Below, in pieces: positions 11,982 through 23,522 of a stretch of DNA of 40,607 nucleotides (positions within the stretch are counted from its first letter, which is position 1; every line of letters begins with the position of its first letter). The notes beneath the pieces were generated by a model. The model ran no database searches and had not been told where the DNA came from. It worked only from the letters and a program-made list of their open reading frames with translations. The DNA lies in NCBI GenBank assembly GCA_024642145.1, contig JAHEBS010000004.1, forward strand, positions 1-40,607, written 5' to 3'. The translations under genes were made by a program, and so were the position numbers. The stretch is from Marivivens sp. (GTDB lineage Bacteria; Pseudomonadota; Alphaproteobacteria; Rhodobacterales; Rhodobacteraceae).

Positions 11982-13936
11982 TCCGCAGCCACCTTGGCAT
12001 CGGCGGTCCGCGCCGCACCCGCGGCCACCCGCAACCGCCTGTCGCTCAGCGAAAAAGCCCCGCCCAGCGCCATCATGCCCGCACCCAACCAGATCCATAG
12101 CGTAAAGGGTTTGACGTAGCCGCGCACCGCGTAGCTTTCGTCGGGCTGCGCGTCGCCGATCACCAGATAGATATCACCCAAGGCGCCGGTGCGGATGGCC
12201 GCCTCGGTCGTGGGCATGCCGGCAATCGTGTAGAACCGCTTTTCCGGCCAAAGGGTGGCAATGGTTCTGCCGTCCTTGCGGACCGTCATTTCTGCGCGGT
12301 CAGCCACATAGTTCGGGCCACGCTCACGCGCGATGCCCACCAATTCGACCTGATATTGGCCCAGATCAAAGGTGCCGCCCAAGGGCACGGTGGTGACAAT
12401 TTCTTTGGTCCATGCGGTCAGACAGGCGATGCCGATAATCGACACGCCAAGCCCGCCATGGGCAATCGCGCGCCCCCAATCGGCGCGCGGCAACCGAAAC
12501 AGACGCGCAGGCTGATGGCCCGCACGGGTCCACAGGTCATATTTAGCGCCCCCCACCAGCCAGACGCCCAGCGCCATGCCCACAGGGCCAAGCGCCCCGC
12601 GGCCCGTTTGCAGGGCAAAAGCCAAGCCACCCACAGCCAGCGCAAAGATCGCCGGCACGATCAGCGCCCGCGCCACCCGCGCCAGATTGCCGCGTTTCCA
12701 CGCCAGCATCGCGCCAAAGGGTAGAATGAGGGCCAAAGTCACCATGAAGGGCGTAAAGGCCTTGTTGAAGAACGGGGGCCCGACCGACAGATCGCGACCC
12801 CAGACCATGCTTGCAATCGCAGGCCAAAGCGTGCCGACAAGGATCACCGCCGCCGACACCGCGAGCAGAATATTGTTCAGAACCAAGGCGCTCTCTCGGC
12901 TGACCACCGCAAAGGCGCCGCGCGCCTCCATGGTGCCGGCACGGGCTGCATAAAGCGTCAGGCTGCCCCCGAGGAAAATTGCCAGAATGACAAGGATCGC
13001 CGCCCCGCGTGTGGGATCAGAAGCAAAGGAATGCACCGATGTGATCAGGTCCGAGCGGACAAGGAATGTGCCGATCAACGAGAAGGAAAAGGCCAGGATC
13101 GCCAGCAGGATCGTCCAGCTTTTCAGCGCCTCGCGCTTTTCCGCGACGATGGCGGAATGCAAGAGCGCCGTGGCCAGAAGCCATGGCATGAACGAGGCGT
13201 TTTCCACCGGATCCCAGAACCAGAACCCGCCCCAGCCCAGTTCGTAATAGGCCCACCAAGACCCGAGCGCGATGCCGATGGTCAGGAAAATCCACGCCGC
13301 CAACGTCCATGGGCGCACCCAGCGCGCCCAGGCCGCGTCCACGCGACCCTCAAGCAGCGCGGCCACGGCAAAGCTGAAGGCCATCGAAAGACCGACATAG
13401 CCAAGGTAGAGAAAGGGCGGATGAAACGCGAGGCCGGGGTCTTGCAACAAGGGGTTCATATCCTGCCCGTTCAGCGGCGGCTCGGCCAGACGCAGAAAGG
13501 GGTTGGAGGTGAACAGGATGAACAGGTAGAACGCCACGCCGATCGAGGCCTGAACACTGAGAACCAAGGCCCGCAGTCGCAGGGGCAGCCCGCCGCCGAA
13601 CACCGCCGCCGCAACGCCGAACAGCGTCAGGATGGTCAGCCACAGCAACATCGAGCCTTCGTGGTTGCCCCAGACGCCCGCGATTTTGTACAGCAGCGGC
13701 TTGGTCGTGTGCGAATTGGCAAAGACGATCCGGAGCGAGAAATCGTCGGCCACAAAGGCCACGGTCAACGCCAGAAAGGCCGCACCCACCAGCAAAAGCT
13801 GCGCAAGTGCGGCAGGTTCCGCGACACGCATCCAGCTTCGCCAGCCGCGCCACGCCCCGACCGCGGGCAGGATCATCTGCACCAAGGCCACGCCAAGCCC
13901 CAGAATCAGGGCGAAATGTCCGAATTCGGTAATCAT
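11978..13936 (-). CDS. ccmF: Heme lyase CcmF (Ccl1-type)
   Basis: MITEFGHFALILGLGVALVQ...; GVWGNHEGSMLLW; WAYYELGWGGFWFWDPVENASFMPWL; 4-nt overlap with ccmH. Confidence 0.95.
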   Translation of the reverse strand: MITEFGHFALILGLGVALVQMILPAVGAWRGWRSWMRVAEPAALAQLLLVGAAFLALTVAFVADDFSLRIVFANSHTTKPLLYKIAGVWGNHEGSMLLWLTILTLFGVAAAVFGGGLPLRLRALVLSVQASIGVAFYLFILFTSNPFLRLAEPPLNGQDMNPLLQDPGLAFHPPFLYLGYVGLSMAFSFAVAALLEGRVDAAWARWVRPWTLAAWIFLTIGIALGSWWAYYELGWGGFWFWDPVENASFMPWLLATALLHSAIVAEKREALKSWTILLAILAFSFSLIGTFLVRSDLITSVHSFASDPTRGAAILVILAIFLGGSLTLYAARAGTMEARGAFAVVSRESALVLNNILLAVSAAVILVGTLWPAIASMVWGRDLSVGPPFFNKAFTPFMVTLALILPFGAMLAWKRGNLARVARALIVPAIFALAVGGLAFALQTGRGALGPVGMALGVWLVGGAKYDLWTRAGHQPARLFRLPRADWGRAIAHGGLGVSIIGIACLTAWTKEIVTTVPLGGTFDLGQYQVELVGIARERGPNYVADRAEMTVRKDGRTIATLWPEKRFYTIAGMPTTEAAIRTGALGDIYLVIGDAQPDESYAVRGYVKPFTLWIWLGAGMMALGGAFSLSDRRLRVAAGAARTADAKVAAE

Positions 13937-14009
13937 GGCCCTGCTTATCGCAAAGGCGCGTCCGCCGAAACCGGATGCTGGCTCACATCCCCGCGCGCTA
14001 TTGGCGCAG

Positions 14010-14210
14010 TCAGGGCCCAAGACCGCCCTTCAGTGCAAAGGCCATGGCCGCAAGAACCAGCGCGCCAATCACCAGCCGCACCAGCCATTTCAGCGTATCT
14101 TCGATCGCGCCAAGCCGTGCCTCGACATTTTCACGATGGACCGCGCCGACGGCGGTCTGGGTTTCCAGCGCCGCAAGACGCAACTCGACGCGGCGTGGCC
14201 AGTCATCCAT
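14010..14210 (-). CDS. Small XhlA-like protein (coiled coil plus C-terminal TM), third gene of lysis cassette
   Basis: MDDWPRRVELRLAALETQTAVGAVHRENVEARLGAIEDTLKWLVRLVIGALVLAAMAFALKGGLGP (66 aa); start overlaps the holin stop (ATGGATGA). Confidence 0.7.
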   Translation of the reverse strand: MDDWPRRVELRLAALETQTAVGAVHRENVEARLGAIEDTLKWLVRLVIGALVLAAMAFALKGGLGP

Positions 14211-14745
14211 TTTGCGCGGCCCTCCAATCGGCAAGTGCCGGATTATCGTCGGGCGCTGTCTGCGCCATCGCGGCCCCCGCATCGAGCGCCTGCAGCGCGG
14301 CGATATTGCGCGTGACCTCGGCCGCGCGGCCCACGGTTTCGGCAATCGAACGCTGAAATTCCTGCCCCTTGGCCTGCGCGCGGGCCCCGAAATAGAAACT
14401 GACGATGGCCCCCATCAGCCACCACAGTGGCTCGGGGATCAGCGCCACACCCTGCATCCGCGCGGCAAACCAGATCGGGTCAACCATGGCGGCCACGAAA
14501 AGCCCGAGTGTGCCAAAGGCCAGCATCGGGCGCGGCAGCCTGTTCAGGGCGTCAATCACGCGGTCGAAAAAGCCCTGACGGGGCTGGCTGAATTCCCTGC
14601 CGAACTGGCGCAGAGCCGCATTCTTGTCGGCACTTTCGCGCAGGGCTTCGGCCTCGGCGTTGGGCATGAAAACCTGTGCGGTTTCGGCCACCACATTGCG
14701 CCCGCCGCCAAAAAGCGCCGCCAGAACCGACCCGATCAAGCCCAT
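14203..14745 (-). CDS. GTA-type holin (3TM phage-like holin family)
   Basis: MGLIGSVLAALFGGGRNVVAETAQVFMPNAEAEALRESADKNAALRQFGREFSQPRQGFFDRVIDALNRLPRPMLAFGTLGLFVAAMVDPIWFAARMQGVALIPEPLWWLMGAIVSFYFGARAQAKGQEFQ...; 10-nt overlap with the endolysin. Confidence 0.85.
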   Translation of the reverse strand: MGLIGSVLAALFGGGRNVVAETAQVFMPNAEAEALRESADKNAALRQFGREFSQPRQGFFDRVIDALNRLPRPMLAFGTLGLFVAAMVDPIWFAARMQGVALIPEPLWWLMGAIVSFYFGARAQAKGQEFQRSIAETVGRAAEVTRNIAALQALDAGAAMAQTAPDDNPALADWRAAQNG

Positions 14746-15329
14746 GTGGCCACCCGTGCCACGTGTTGCGCATCGCTGAGATGATAGCACGGGTCGATAA
14801 AGCTCTCGGCGCGCAGAATCCATCCACCCTTGCCACCGTCAAGCCGGCGGCAATATTTGCGGCTCTGCGGGCGCGCGTCGCCCAGCGCATAGTAATAGTT
14901 GCGCCGCGCGATCCCGTAGGCATTGCCGAAATAGGCGGGCGCCGCCTCTTGCGCCAACGCGGCGGCGCGCGCCGTATCCGGCCCAACATAGCCGTCGATC
15001 ACCACATCCAGCCGCATGTCGCAAAGCAGACGCTGCAAAATGCGCACGGCCTGCGCGCCTGCGTTCACCTGCATGTCAAAGACCTGCGGCTGGATAGCCT
15101 CGGGCAAAAGATCCAGATGCGGGCGGTGAAAATACTCGCTGACAAAAATTCGCGCGGCTTCGGCGGGCGTCAGACGACGCAGATCGGCCACCGTGACCGC
15201 CCGCCCCCGCAGCCGCCGCAGGGTTGTCAGGGTCACGCCATGGTTCGTGGCCCCACCCGGATCATCGGGATCATCCGCCCAGCCGCCTTCGCGCGCGACA
15301 ATCCCTGCCGCGACCTGCGCCACATCCAT
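14736..15329 (-). CDS. GH108-family N-acetylmuramidase / GTA-type endolysin
   Basis: MDVAQVAAGIVAREGGWADDPDDPGGATNHGVTLTTLRRLRG...RIFVSEYFHRPHLDLLPEAIQPQVFDMQVNAGAQAVRILQ: EGG(Y/W)-x-DDPDDPGGATNHGVT signature. Confidence 0.9.
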   Translation of the reverse strand: MDVAQVAAGIVAREGGWADDPDDPGGATNHGVTLTTLRRLRGRAVTVADLRRLTPAEAARIFVSEYFHRPHLDLLPEAIQPQVFDMQVNAGAQAVRILQRLLCDMRLDVVIDGYVGPDTARAAALAQEAAPAYFGNAYGIARRNYYYALGDARPQSRKYCRRLDGGKGGWILRAESFIDPCYHLSDAQHVARVATWA

Positions 15330-15374
15330 GATGCGCCCCCATTGTCGAGATGGGGCAAGGATGCTTATGCGGGG

Positions 15375-15848
15375 TTAATTGCGCGTCGCAGCATCGTCCG
15401 GTGCGACGTAGACGCCCTGTTCCTTGAGCGCGTCGATAACCTCTTTGGGCATGTAATTCTCGTCATGCTTGGCCAAAAGCTGGGTGGCCTCGAACACACC
15501 GTCGACATAGCGGCCCGTGACGACCGTGCCCTGACCCTCTTTGAACAGGTCCGGCCGCAGATCATTGCCGATGTAGTGGACAGGCACGGTCGCATTGCCA
15601 TCGGTCACGTCGAAAAAGAACCGCACGCCTTCGTCCGGCTTGATGGAATCTGCGGCCACCAGACCACCCAGACGAAAGACCTCGTTGGCGCTCGGGTGCT
15701 GTTCCAACACCTGACTGGGCGACCGGAAATAGTTGATTCCGGCGCGCATCGCATAGCCGATGAACGCGGTTGAAACAGCCAGCGAGACCAAGATCAGCAC
15801 GATGATCTGCACGCGTCGCCGCTTCTTGAGTGACTTGAGTCCCGCCAT
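15375..15848 (-). CDS. ccmE: Cytochrome c-type biogenesis heme chaperone CcmE
   Basis: MAGLKSLKKRRRVQIIVLILVSLAVSTAFIGYAMRAGINYFRSPSQV..., VHYIGNDLRPDLFKEGQGTVVTG, LLAKHDENYMP (heme-binding HDENY). Confidence 0.96.
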   Translation of the reverse strand: MAGLKSLKKRRRVQIIVLILVSLAVSTAFIGYAMRAGINYFRSPSQVLEQHPSANEVFRLGGLVAADSIKPDEGVRFFFDVTDGNATVPVHYIGNDLRPDLFKEGQGTVVTGRYVDGVFEATQLLAKHDENYMPKEVIDALKEQGVYVAPDDAATRN

Positions 15849-15857
15849 GACGCGCCC

Positions 15858-16886
15858 TTACGGAAAGACGGGGGCCAGCATCAGCCCCTCGGTTTCAGGG
15901 CGACCCAGCATCAGGTTGGCATTCTGAACCGCCTGCCCCGACGACCCTTTGTTGAGGTTGTCCAGCGTTGCCACGACCAGCGCCCGCCCCGGCTTGCGGT
16001 CGCCCACGACGCCGATATGGCAGAAGTTCGAGCCCATGACCTGACCCATGCCCGGCGCTTGGCCAAAGGGCAGAACCGTGATGAAGGGCTCATCGGCATA
16101 ACGCGCGGCAAGGGCCGCATGCAGGGCCTTGGCCTCGCCCTTGAGGTAGCAAGACGCAAGGATGCCGCGATTGACCGGCACCAGATGGGGCGTGAACATG
16201 ATCTCGACGGGGCGGCCTGCAATCCGGCTGAATTCCTGATCAAACTCGCCCAGATGGCGGTGCTTGCCGCCTTGGCTATAGCCAGCGACATCGGTCGAAC
16301 GCTCGGCAAACAGCATGTTCTCTTTCAGGCTGCGGCCCGCGCCGGAAATGCCGTTTTTCAGATCGCAGATGATGTCATCAAGGTCGATCAGCGCGGCCTC
16401 GATCAGCGGACGCAGCGCGAATTGCACGGTGGCCGCATTACAGCCCGTGCCGGCGACCAGCCGCGCCTTGGCGATGTCATCGCGGTAGAATTCGGTCAGG
16501 CCATAAACGGCCTCTTTCTGCAATTCGACCGCAGCGTGCGGGGCGCCATACCATTTTTCATAGGCCGCCGGATCACGCAGACGGAAGTCAGCGCCCAGAT
16601 CGACAACCTTGACCGAGCGCGGCAGGTCACGGACCAGTGACTGGCTCAGCCCGTGCGGCAGCGCGCAGAACACCAGTTCGATATCGCTGAAATCGATATC
16701 TTCGATTGTCACCAATTTGGGCAGGTCCAGATGGCGCAGATGCGGAAACACATCGGCCATTTGCATCCCCGCCTTTCGATCTGCCGAAAGGGCCACGATG
16801 CGCAGCGCCGGATGGGTAGCGATGATGCGGACAAGCTCGGCACCGGTGTAACCCGAGGCACCCAGAATGGCGACGTTATGGCTCAT
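15858..16886 (-). CDS. argC: N-acetyl-gamma-glutamyl-phosphate reductase
   Basis: [30 protein letters not shown]..., [20 protein letters not shown]-type C-terminal dehydrogenase region. Confidence 0.94.
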   Translation of the reverse strand: MSHNVAILGASGYTGAELVRIIATHPALRIVALSADRKAGMQMADVFPHLRHLDLPKLVTIEDIDFSDIELVFCALPHGLSQSLVRDLPRSVKVVDLGADFRLRDPAAYEKWYGAPHAAVELQKEAVYGLTEFYRDDIAKARLVAGTGCNAATVQFALRPLIEAALIDLDDIICDLKNGISGAGRSLKENMLFAERSTDVAGYSQGGKHRHLGEFDQEFSRIAGRPVEIMFTPHLVPVNRGILASCYLKGEAKALHAALAARYADEPFITVLPFGQAPGMGQVMGSNFCHIGVVGDRKPGRALVVATLDNLNKGSSGQAVQNANLMLGRPETEGLMLAPVFP

Positions 16887-16950
16887 GGCTCTCTCCTCTT
16901 GGGGCAGCAAATAGGCAGCGGGCCCACTGCGCGCAACCGCGCGAATTGCC

Positions 16951-17760
16951 TCAGGCGGCGGTAAAGGTCATCGGGCGGCGCATGAACTGCGTCGCGCGGT
17001 CGCTGACCTTGCGCGGATCGCCCGTAGTCAACAGGGCGCTTTCGCCGCCGCCGATAAAGGCGGGCCGCCGACCCAGATAATCGGCAAGGCTTTCGGCCAC
17101 CAACTCGGGCTGGCTCAGCACGCGCACATCGGGGCCTAGCGCATCGGCAAAGGCCTTGGCCAGAAGCGGATAATGCGTGCAGCCCAAGACAGCGGCGTCG
17201 GGCGCGGGCATTTTGCGTTTGAGCGCATCGACATGGCTGCGCACCAAGGCCTCGGCCAGCATCATATCACCCTCTTCGATCGCATCGACGACGCCGCCAC
17301 AGGCCTGTGCCTCGACGTCGACACCGATCGCACGAAAAGCCAGTTCGCGCTGGAAAGCGCGGCTTGATACCGTGGCGGGCGTCGCGAAAAGGGCCACGTG
17401 TTTGACCTCGACTTCGCGCGGGGGCGAATTGTCGCCCCAGCGGCGTTCGGTCAAAGCCTCGATCAGCGGCACAAAGACGCCAAGAACGCGCTTGCCCTTG
17501 GGAACCCAGCCCTCTTGCATCCGGCGCAGCGCGGCAGCCGAGGCCGTATTGCAGGCCAAAACCACCAGATCACAGCCCTCGTCGAAAAGCCGCTGCACGC
17601 CCTTGGTGGTCAGCGCGTAGATGTCATCCGCTGTTCGCACGCCATAAGGGGCATGGGCGTTATCGCCGTAATAGACAAAGGGCACCTCGGGCAGGCGTTT
17701 TTGCACTGCCTCCAGAACTGTCAGCCCGCCAAGTCCGCTGTCAAAGATCCCGACCGCCAT
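16951..17760 (-). CDS. murI: Glutamate racemase
   Basis: [40 protein letters not shown]..., [27 protein letters not shown]. Confidence 0.95.
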   Translation of the reverse strand: MAVGIFDSGLGGLTVLEAVQKRLPEVPFVYYGDNAHAPYGVRTADDIYALTTKGVQRLFDEGCDLVVLACNTASAAALRRMQEGWVPKGKRVLGVFVPLIEALTERRWGDNSPPREVEVKHVALFATPATVSSRAFQRELAFRAIGVDVEAQACGGVVDAIEEGDMMLAEALVRSHVDALKRKMPAPDAAVLGCTHYPLLAKAFADALGPDVRVLSQPELVAESLADYLGRRPAFIGGGESALLTTGDPRKVSDRATQFMRRPMTFTAA

Positions 17761-18655
17761 CGCGCTTCCTGTATTTGTCTTCGAATTCATAACCGAGCCG
17801 GCTGCCGTCCAAAGGCACCGGACTCAGGTCATAGGTCGATTTGCGCAGGAAATCCATGAGCGCCTTGGGGTCGGCCCGCAGGCTGGCGATCTTTTCGGCG
17901 GGGATAGGCTCACCCACCACGATGCGGACAGGGCGGCTGACGCGGGCGCGGAACTCGCGGATCAACATGCCAAGGCGAAGGTTGGCATGCAGATGGCTGG
18001 CAATCTGGAACAGGCGGCTGTTATGGCCTTCGAAATAGATCGGCACCACCACCGCCCCCGACCTTGCAATCATGCGCGCGGTAAAGCTGCGCCATGCGGG
18101 GTCAAGCGGCATGGAAAACGGACGCGCGCCCGTCGACACTGTGCCGCCAGGAAAAATGCCGATTGCCCCACCGGCGGCCAGATAGGCAAGCGCCTCGGTT
18201 CTGGTGGCAAGGTTTTGCGCGATCGCGTCTTTGGTGCCGTCGAAATTGACAGGCAGGATGACTTTTTCCAGATCCGGCGCGCGCTGGAAAATCCGGTGCG
18301 CGAAGACCTTGAACGACCCCGCCCGCCTTTCCGACAGGATGCGCCCCATGATCAGACCGTCAAGGATGCCATAGGGGTGGTTGGCCACAACGACCAGCGG
18401 TCCGGTTGTCGGGATATGGTCAAGCGATCCACCCGCGATATCGAGCTTGATTCCGTAGCGCTCGCTGACCACCTGCCAAAAGTCGCGCCCCGAGGCGACC
18501 TCGGCGTCATAGCCGCGCGCGCGCCGGATCAGCCGCAACCGACCGGTGGCGTTTTCCAGCGCGCGGATCACTGCGCGCCCGCCCCTGCTTGCGGCAGAGC
18601 TGGCATAGCTGATGTCTCGGGCGATCTGGGACTGGCTGCGTTGGATCATGGTCAC
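17741..18655 (-). CDS. Lysophospholipid acyltransferase family protein (PlsC-like)
   Basis: [21 protein letters not shown] (N/HxxxxD-type), [33 protein letters not shown]. Confidence 0.85.
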   Translation of the reverse strand: MTMIQRSQSQIARDISYASSAASRGGRAVIRALENATGRLRLIRRARGYDAEVASGRDFWQVVSERYGIKLDIAGGSLDHIPTTGPLVVVANHPYGILDGLIMGRILSERRAGSFKVFAHRIFQRAPDLEKVILPVNFDGTKDAIAQNLATRTEALAYLAAGGAIGIFPGGTVSTGARPFSMPLDPAWRSFTARMIARSGAVVVPIYFEGHNSRLFQIASHLHANLRLGMLIREFRARVSRPVRIVVGEPIPAEKIASLRADPKALMDFLRKSTYDLSPVPLDGSRLGYEFEDKYRKRDGGRDL

Positions 18656-18839
18656 GACTCAGAGGCTGATATGTGCGCGGGCGTTACACATTGATCATGG
18701 CAGCTTCCAGCAAAGGATTTATGTCAGCCTGCACGGCGCAGGTTCCGGTGCGGCAAATGCACGAGAAATGCGCTGACAGTCGGCAGTACTTCGCCCATAG
18801 TGTCCCGAAACAAACGCAGCAGGACAAAAACAGGACGCG

Positions 18840-19739
18840 ATGGACTGGGACAAACTGAGAATTTTTCATGCCGTCGCCGACGCGGGGTCTTTGACCCACG
18901 CGGGTGACACGTTGCATCTGTCGCAGTCCGCCGTCAGCCGCCAGATTCGCGCGTTGGAAGAGCAGCTCAACACCACGTTGTTCCATCGCCATGCCCGTGG
19001 CCTGATTCTGACCGAACAGGGCGAACTGCTGTTTGATGCCACCAAGTCGATCAACAAACGGCTCGAAGCCGCCTCGGCGCGCATCCGCGATAGCGAGGAA
19101 GAGGTTTTTGGCGAGCTGAAAGTGACAACGACGTTGGCCTTTGGCACGCTCTGGCTTGCGCCGCGCCTGCCCAAGTTTTTCGAGCGCTACCCCGAGATCA
19201 AGATCGACCTGATGCTGGAAGAGCGCGTGCTGGACCTGCCCATGCGCGAGGCCGATGTGGCCATCCGCATGAAAGAACCCAGTCAGGCCGACCTGATCCG
19301 CAAGCGCCTGATGGGCGTGCGGATGCGGCTCTTCGCCTCGCAGGACTATCTCGACAATGCAGCGCCGCTGGAAAAGGTGGCCGATATCCACCACCACCGA
19401 CTGGTTTGCCAAAGCCCGAACGCGCCGCAGGTGACCGCAGGCGCGATCCTTGTTCAGCATCTGCTGAGCTATGACATTCCCAGCATGCTGACAGTTAACA
19501 ACTATTTCGGGGTGCTGCAGGCCGTGGCCAACCATGTGGGCGTGGGCGTGTTGCCAGACTACGTGACCGAGGACTTTCCCAACCTCGTGCGGGTGCTGCC
19601 CGATCTCGAGAGCGCCGAGGTGCCGGTCTATCTTGCCTATCCCGAGGAATTGCGGCAATCAAAGCGCGTCGCCGCCTTCCGGGACTTTGTCCAAGAAGAG
19701 ATCATCGCGCAACGGCGACGCCAGCGCGACGGGGAATGA
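18840..19739 (+). CDS. LysR family transcriptional regulator
   Basis: MDWDKLRIFHAVADAGSLTHAGDTLHLSQSAVSRQIRALEEQLNTTLFHRHARGLILTEQGE... Confidence 0.93.
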   Translation: MDWDKLRIFHAVADAGSLTHAGDTLHLSQSAVSRQIRALEEQLNTTLFHRHARGLILTEQGELLFDATKSINKRLEAASARIRDSEEEVFGELKVTTTLAFGTLWLAPRLPKFFERYPEIKIDLMLEERVLDLPMREADVAIRMKEPSQADLIRKRLMGVRMRLFASQDYLDNAAPLEKVADIHHHRLVCQSPNAPQVTAGAILVQHLLSYDIPSMLTVNNYFGVLQAVANHVGVGVLPDYVTEDFPNLVRVLPDLESAEVPVYLAYPEELRQSKRVAAFRDFVQEEIIAQRRRQRDGE

Positions 19740-19833
19740 CCCTAGCCAGCCATGCGCCCAACGCATAGCGGCTTTGCTGCTTTGCGGCATGTTTTTTCTT
19801 GATCGGTGCGCGCGGCAATCCTATGTGAAGCCT

Positions 19834-19914
19834 CGAAGCGATGATGCTGTAACGCTCATCATCTTCATACCTCCCTGTTGGACTAGGCCGGGCCTTGTGC
19901 CCGGCATTTTTTTT
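19834..19914 (+). ncRNA. Candidate trans-acting sRNA (resembles alpha-r8/MmgR type)
   Basis: Promoter-like TTGATC (19799-19804)-N17-TATGTG (19822-19827); hairpin GATGATG...CATCATC; unpaired ATACCTCCCTGTTGG; intrinsic terminator GCCGGGC-CTTGT-GCCCGGC-ATTTTTTTT at 19887-19914. No ORF covers it. Confidence 0.7.
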
Positions 19915-19926
19915 GCCGCAGGGGCT

Positions 19927-20274
19927 TTAGCCCTGAACCACCGGACGCACCTCGACCCAACCCTGCGCCGCACCGGGTATGCGTGCAGCCCATGCCTCGG
20001 CTTCGCGCTGATCGGCGACGTCGATCAGGAAATAGCCCGACAGTTGCGGGGTAAGCCCATCAATGGCTGCGCGTTCGGTATTGGCCTTTCCCGCGCGCAC
20101 GCGGACCAACGTTGCGTCCCGCGCGGGACCAAGCTCATCCCCGCCGCGGATAACATTCGCGGCGCGCATGTCGCTGACAAGGCTTCGATAGCTTTGCATG
20201 ACGTTTTCATAGTCGGCGCTGCCCGGCAGGGCGTCGCGGTCGGGGCTTGTATAAATGAGACAGACAAATTGCAT
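19927..20274 (-). CDS. YciI-family (YCII/DGPF domain) protein
   Basis: MQFVCLIYTSPDRDALPGSADYENVMQSYRSLVSDMRAANVIRGGDELGPARDATLVRVRAGKANT...GYFLIDVADQREAEAWAARIPGA. Confidence 0.88.
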   Translation of the reverse strand: MQFVCLIYTSPDRDALPGSADYENVMQSYRSLVSDMRAANVIRGGDELGPARDATLVRVRAGKANTERAAIDGLTPQLSGYFLIDVADQREAEAWAARIPGAAQGWVEVRPVVQG

Positions 20275-20443
20275 GGCATCCTCCTGACCGTTGCAGCATC
20301 CGCCTCTTGTCCATGGCGCGCAAGTGCGCAGGACGGCGCGCGGCACCGCCATATTCGCACCTGCGCGGCAATAAGGGGCCTTTCCCCTCTGCGCCCCTTG
20401 GCCTAAGAGGGCGGCGAGCCATTGCAGACCCCGGGGTGCAGAA

Positions 20444-22603
<2,160 letters not shown>

Positions 22604-22605
22604 TC

Positions 22606-23376
22606 TCAGCCCACCCCCTGCGCGGCCGCATTGGCCTTGATGGCGGCCGGAAACCATTGGCTGAACCGCGGCGCGAGCATTTCGAAACGGGCCACGAAAT
22701 CGGGGTGTGACAGATACATATCTGCCAGCCCCGCGTGCGCCGCATGCGAACAGGGCCGCCCCCACATCGCCGCCACCCATGCGCGGTGGCGTTCGATGAC
22801 GGGACCAACATCACCCTCGCCCCGCAGGAATATCGCCACCAGCGCCTCTTCGATGTCGCGCAACTCGGCCATTTTGGCCGCCATCTCCTCGGGCACTTTT
22901 TCCAGTTGGGCTTTGGATGTGGCGATGTGATCGGCCATGTCCGGCCCGTAGTTTTCGACCAGCCAAGCCTCGTATTCGGCCTGTTTGGCGGGTTCGAAAG
23001 CCTTGTAAAGATCGTCAATCGTCATGATGCTTTCCCTGTCTGTTTCGACCGCCTCGACAATGGCGGCAAGCATGTCGTCGATCCGGCTACGCTCGGCCTT
23101 CAGCCGCACGGCCTGCTCGGCCAGTCTTGCGCGGCGGTCCTTGCCCGGCGCATCCACGAGGCCCGCAATCTGGTCGAGCCCCATGCCCATCGCACGGTAG
23201 AACATGATCTCGCGCAGGCGCAGCGCCTCGGGTCTGCCATAGACGCGGTAGCCCGCCTGCCCCGTCCGACGCGGGCGCAACAGCCCGATTTCGTCATAGT
23301 GGTGCAGCGTGCGGACCGAGACTCCGGCCTTGCGGGCCAGTTCGCCCACGCTCCATTCATCGATTCGTTTTGTCAT
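22606..23376 (-). CDS. MerR family regulator with TipAS-like C-terminal domain
   Basis: MTKRIDEWSVGELARKAGVSVRTLHHYDEIGLLRPRRTGQAGYRVYGRPEALRLREIMFYRAMGMGLDQIAGLVD...; C-terminal HxxWVAAMWGRPCSHAAHAGLADMYLSHPDFVARFE. Confidence 0.88.
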   Translation of the reverse strand: MTKRIDEWSVGELARKAGVSVRTLHHYDEIGLLRPRRTGQAGYRVYGRPEALRLREIMFYRAMGMGLDQIAGLVDAPGKDRRARLAEQAVRLKAERSRIDDMLAAIVEAVETDRESIMTIDDLYKAFEPAKQAEYEAWLVENYGPDMADHIATSKAQLEKVPEEMAAKMAELRDIEEALVAIFLRGEGDVGPVIERHRAWVAAMWGRPCSHAAHAGLADMYLSHPDFVARFEMLAPRFSQWFPAAIKANAAAQGVG

Positions 23377-23391
23377 GACCCCTTCATGGGA

Positions 23392-23413
23392 CCTCACGTA
23401 GCGTGAGGGTCAA
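23392..23413 (-). promoter_or_regulatory. MerR-type operator/promoter of the merR gene
   Basis: CCTCACG-TAG-CGTGAGG inverted repeat (23392-23408), adjacent on the minus strand to TTGACC (23413-23408), with an about 19-nt spacer to CATGAA, as in MerR-controlled promoters. Confidence 0.65.
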
Positions 23414-23522
23414 GGGCAGACCGAAACCGCAATTCTTGCGACATGACCCGATGCCCCATAGGCTTGCACCAAAGCGCCGCGCGTGCCCAGCCCGTTTTGT
23501 CTGCATCACAGGGAGGCGGACC

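Noticed and set aside
14010-15329. Lysis genes as part of an integrated prophage
   Set aside because: No integrase, capsid, portal, terminase or tail genes and no att-like repeats nearby; flanks are ccm housekeeping genes.
15360-15380. Possible CtrA site (TTAA-N7-TTAA) upstream of the endolysin
   Set aside because: Only one TTAA half-site is present (minus strand TTAACCCCGCATAAG, overlapping the ccmE stop); the second half does not match, so it is not claimed.
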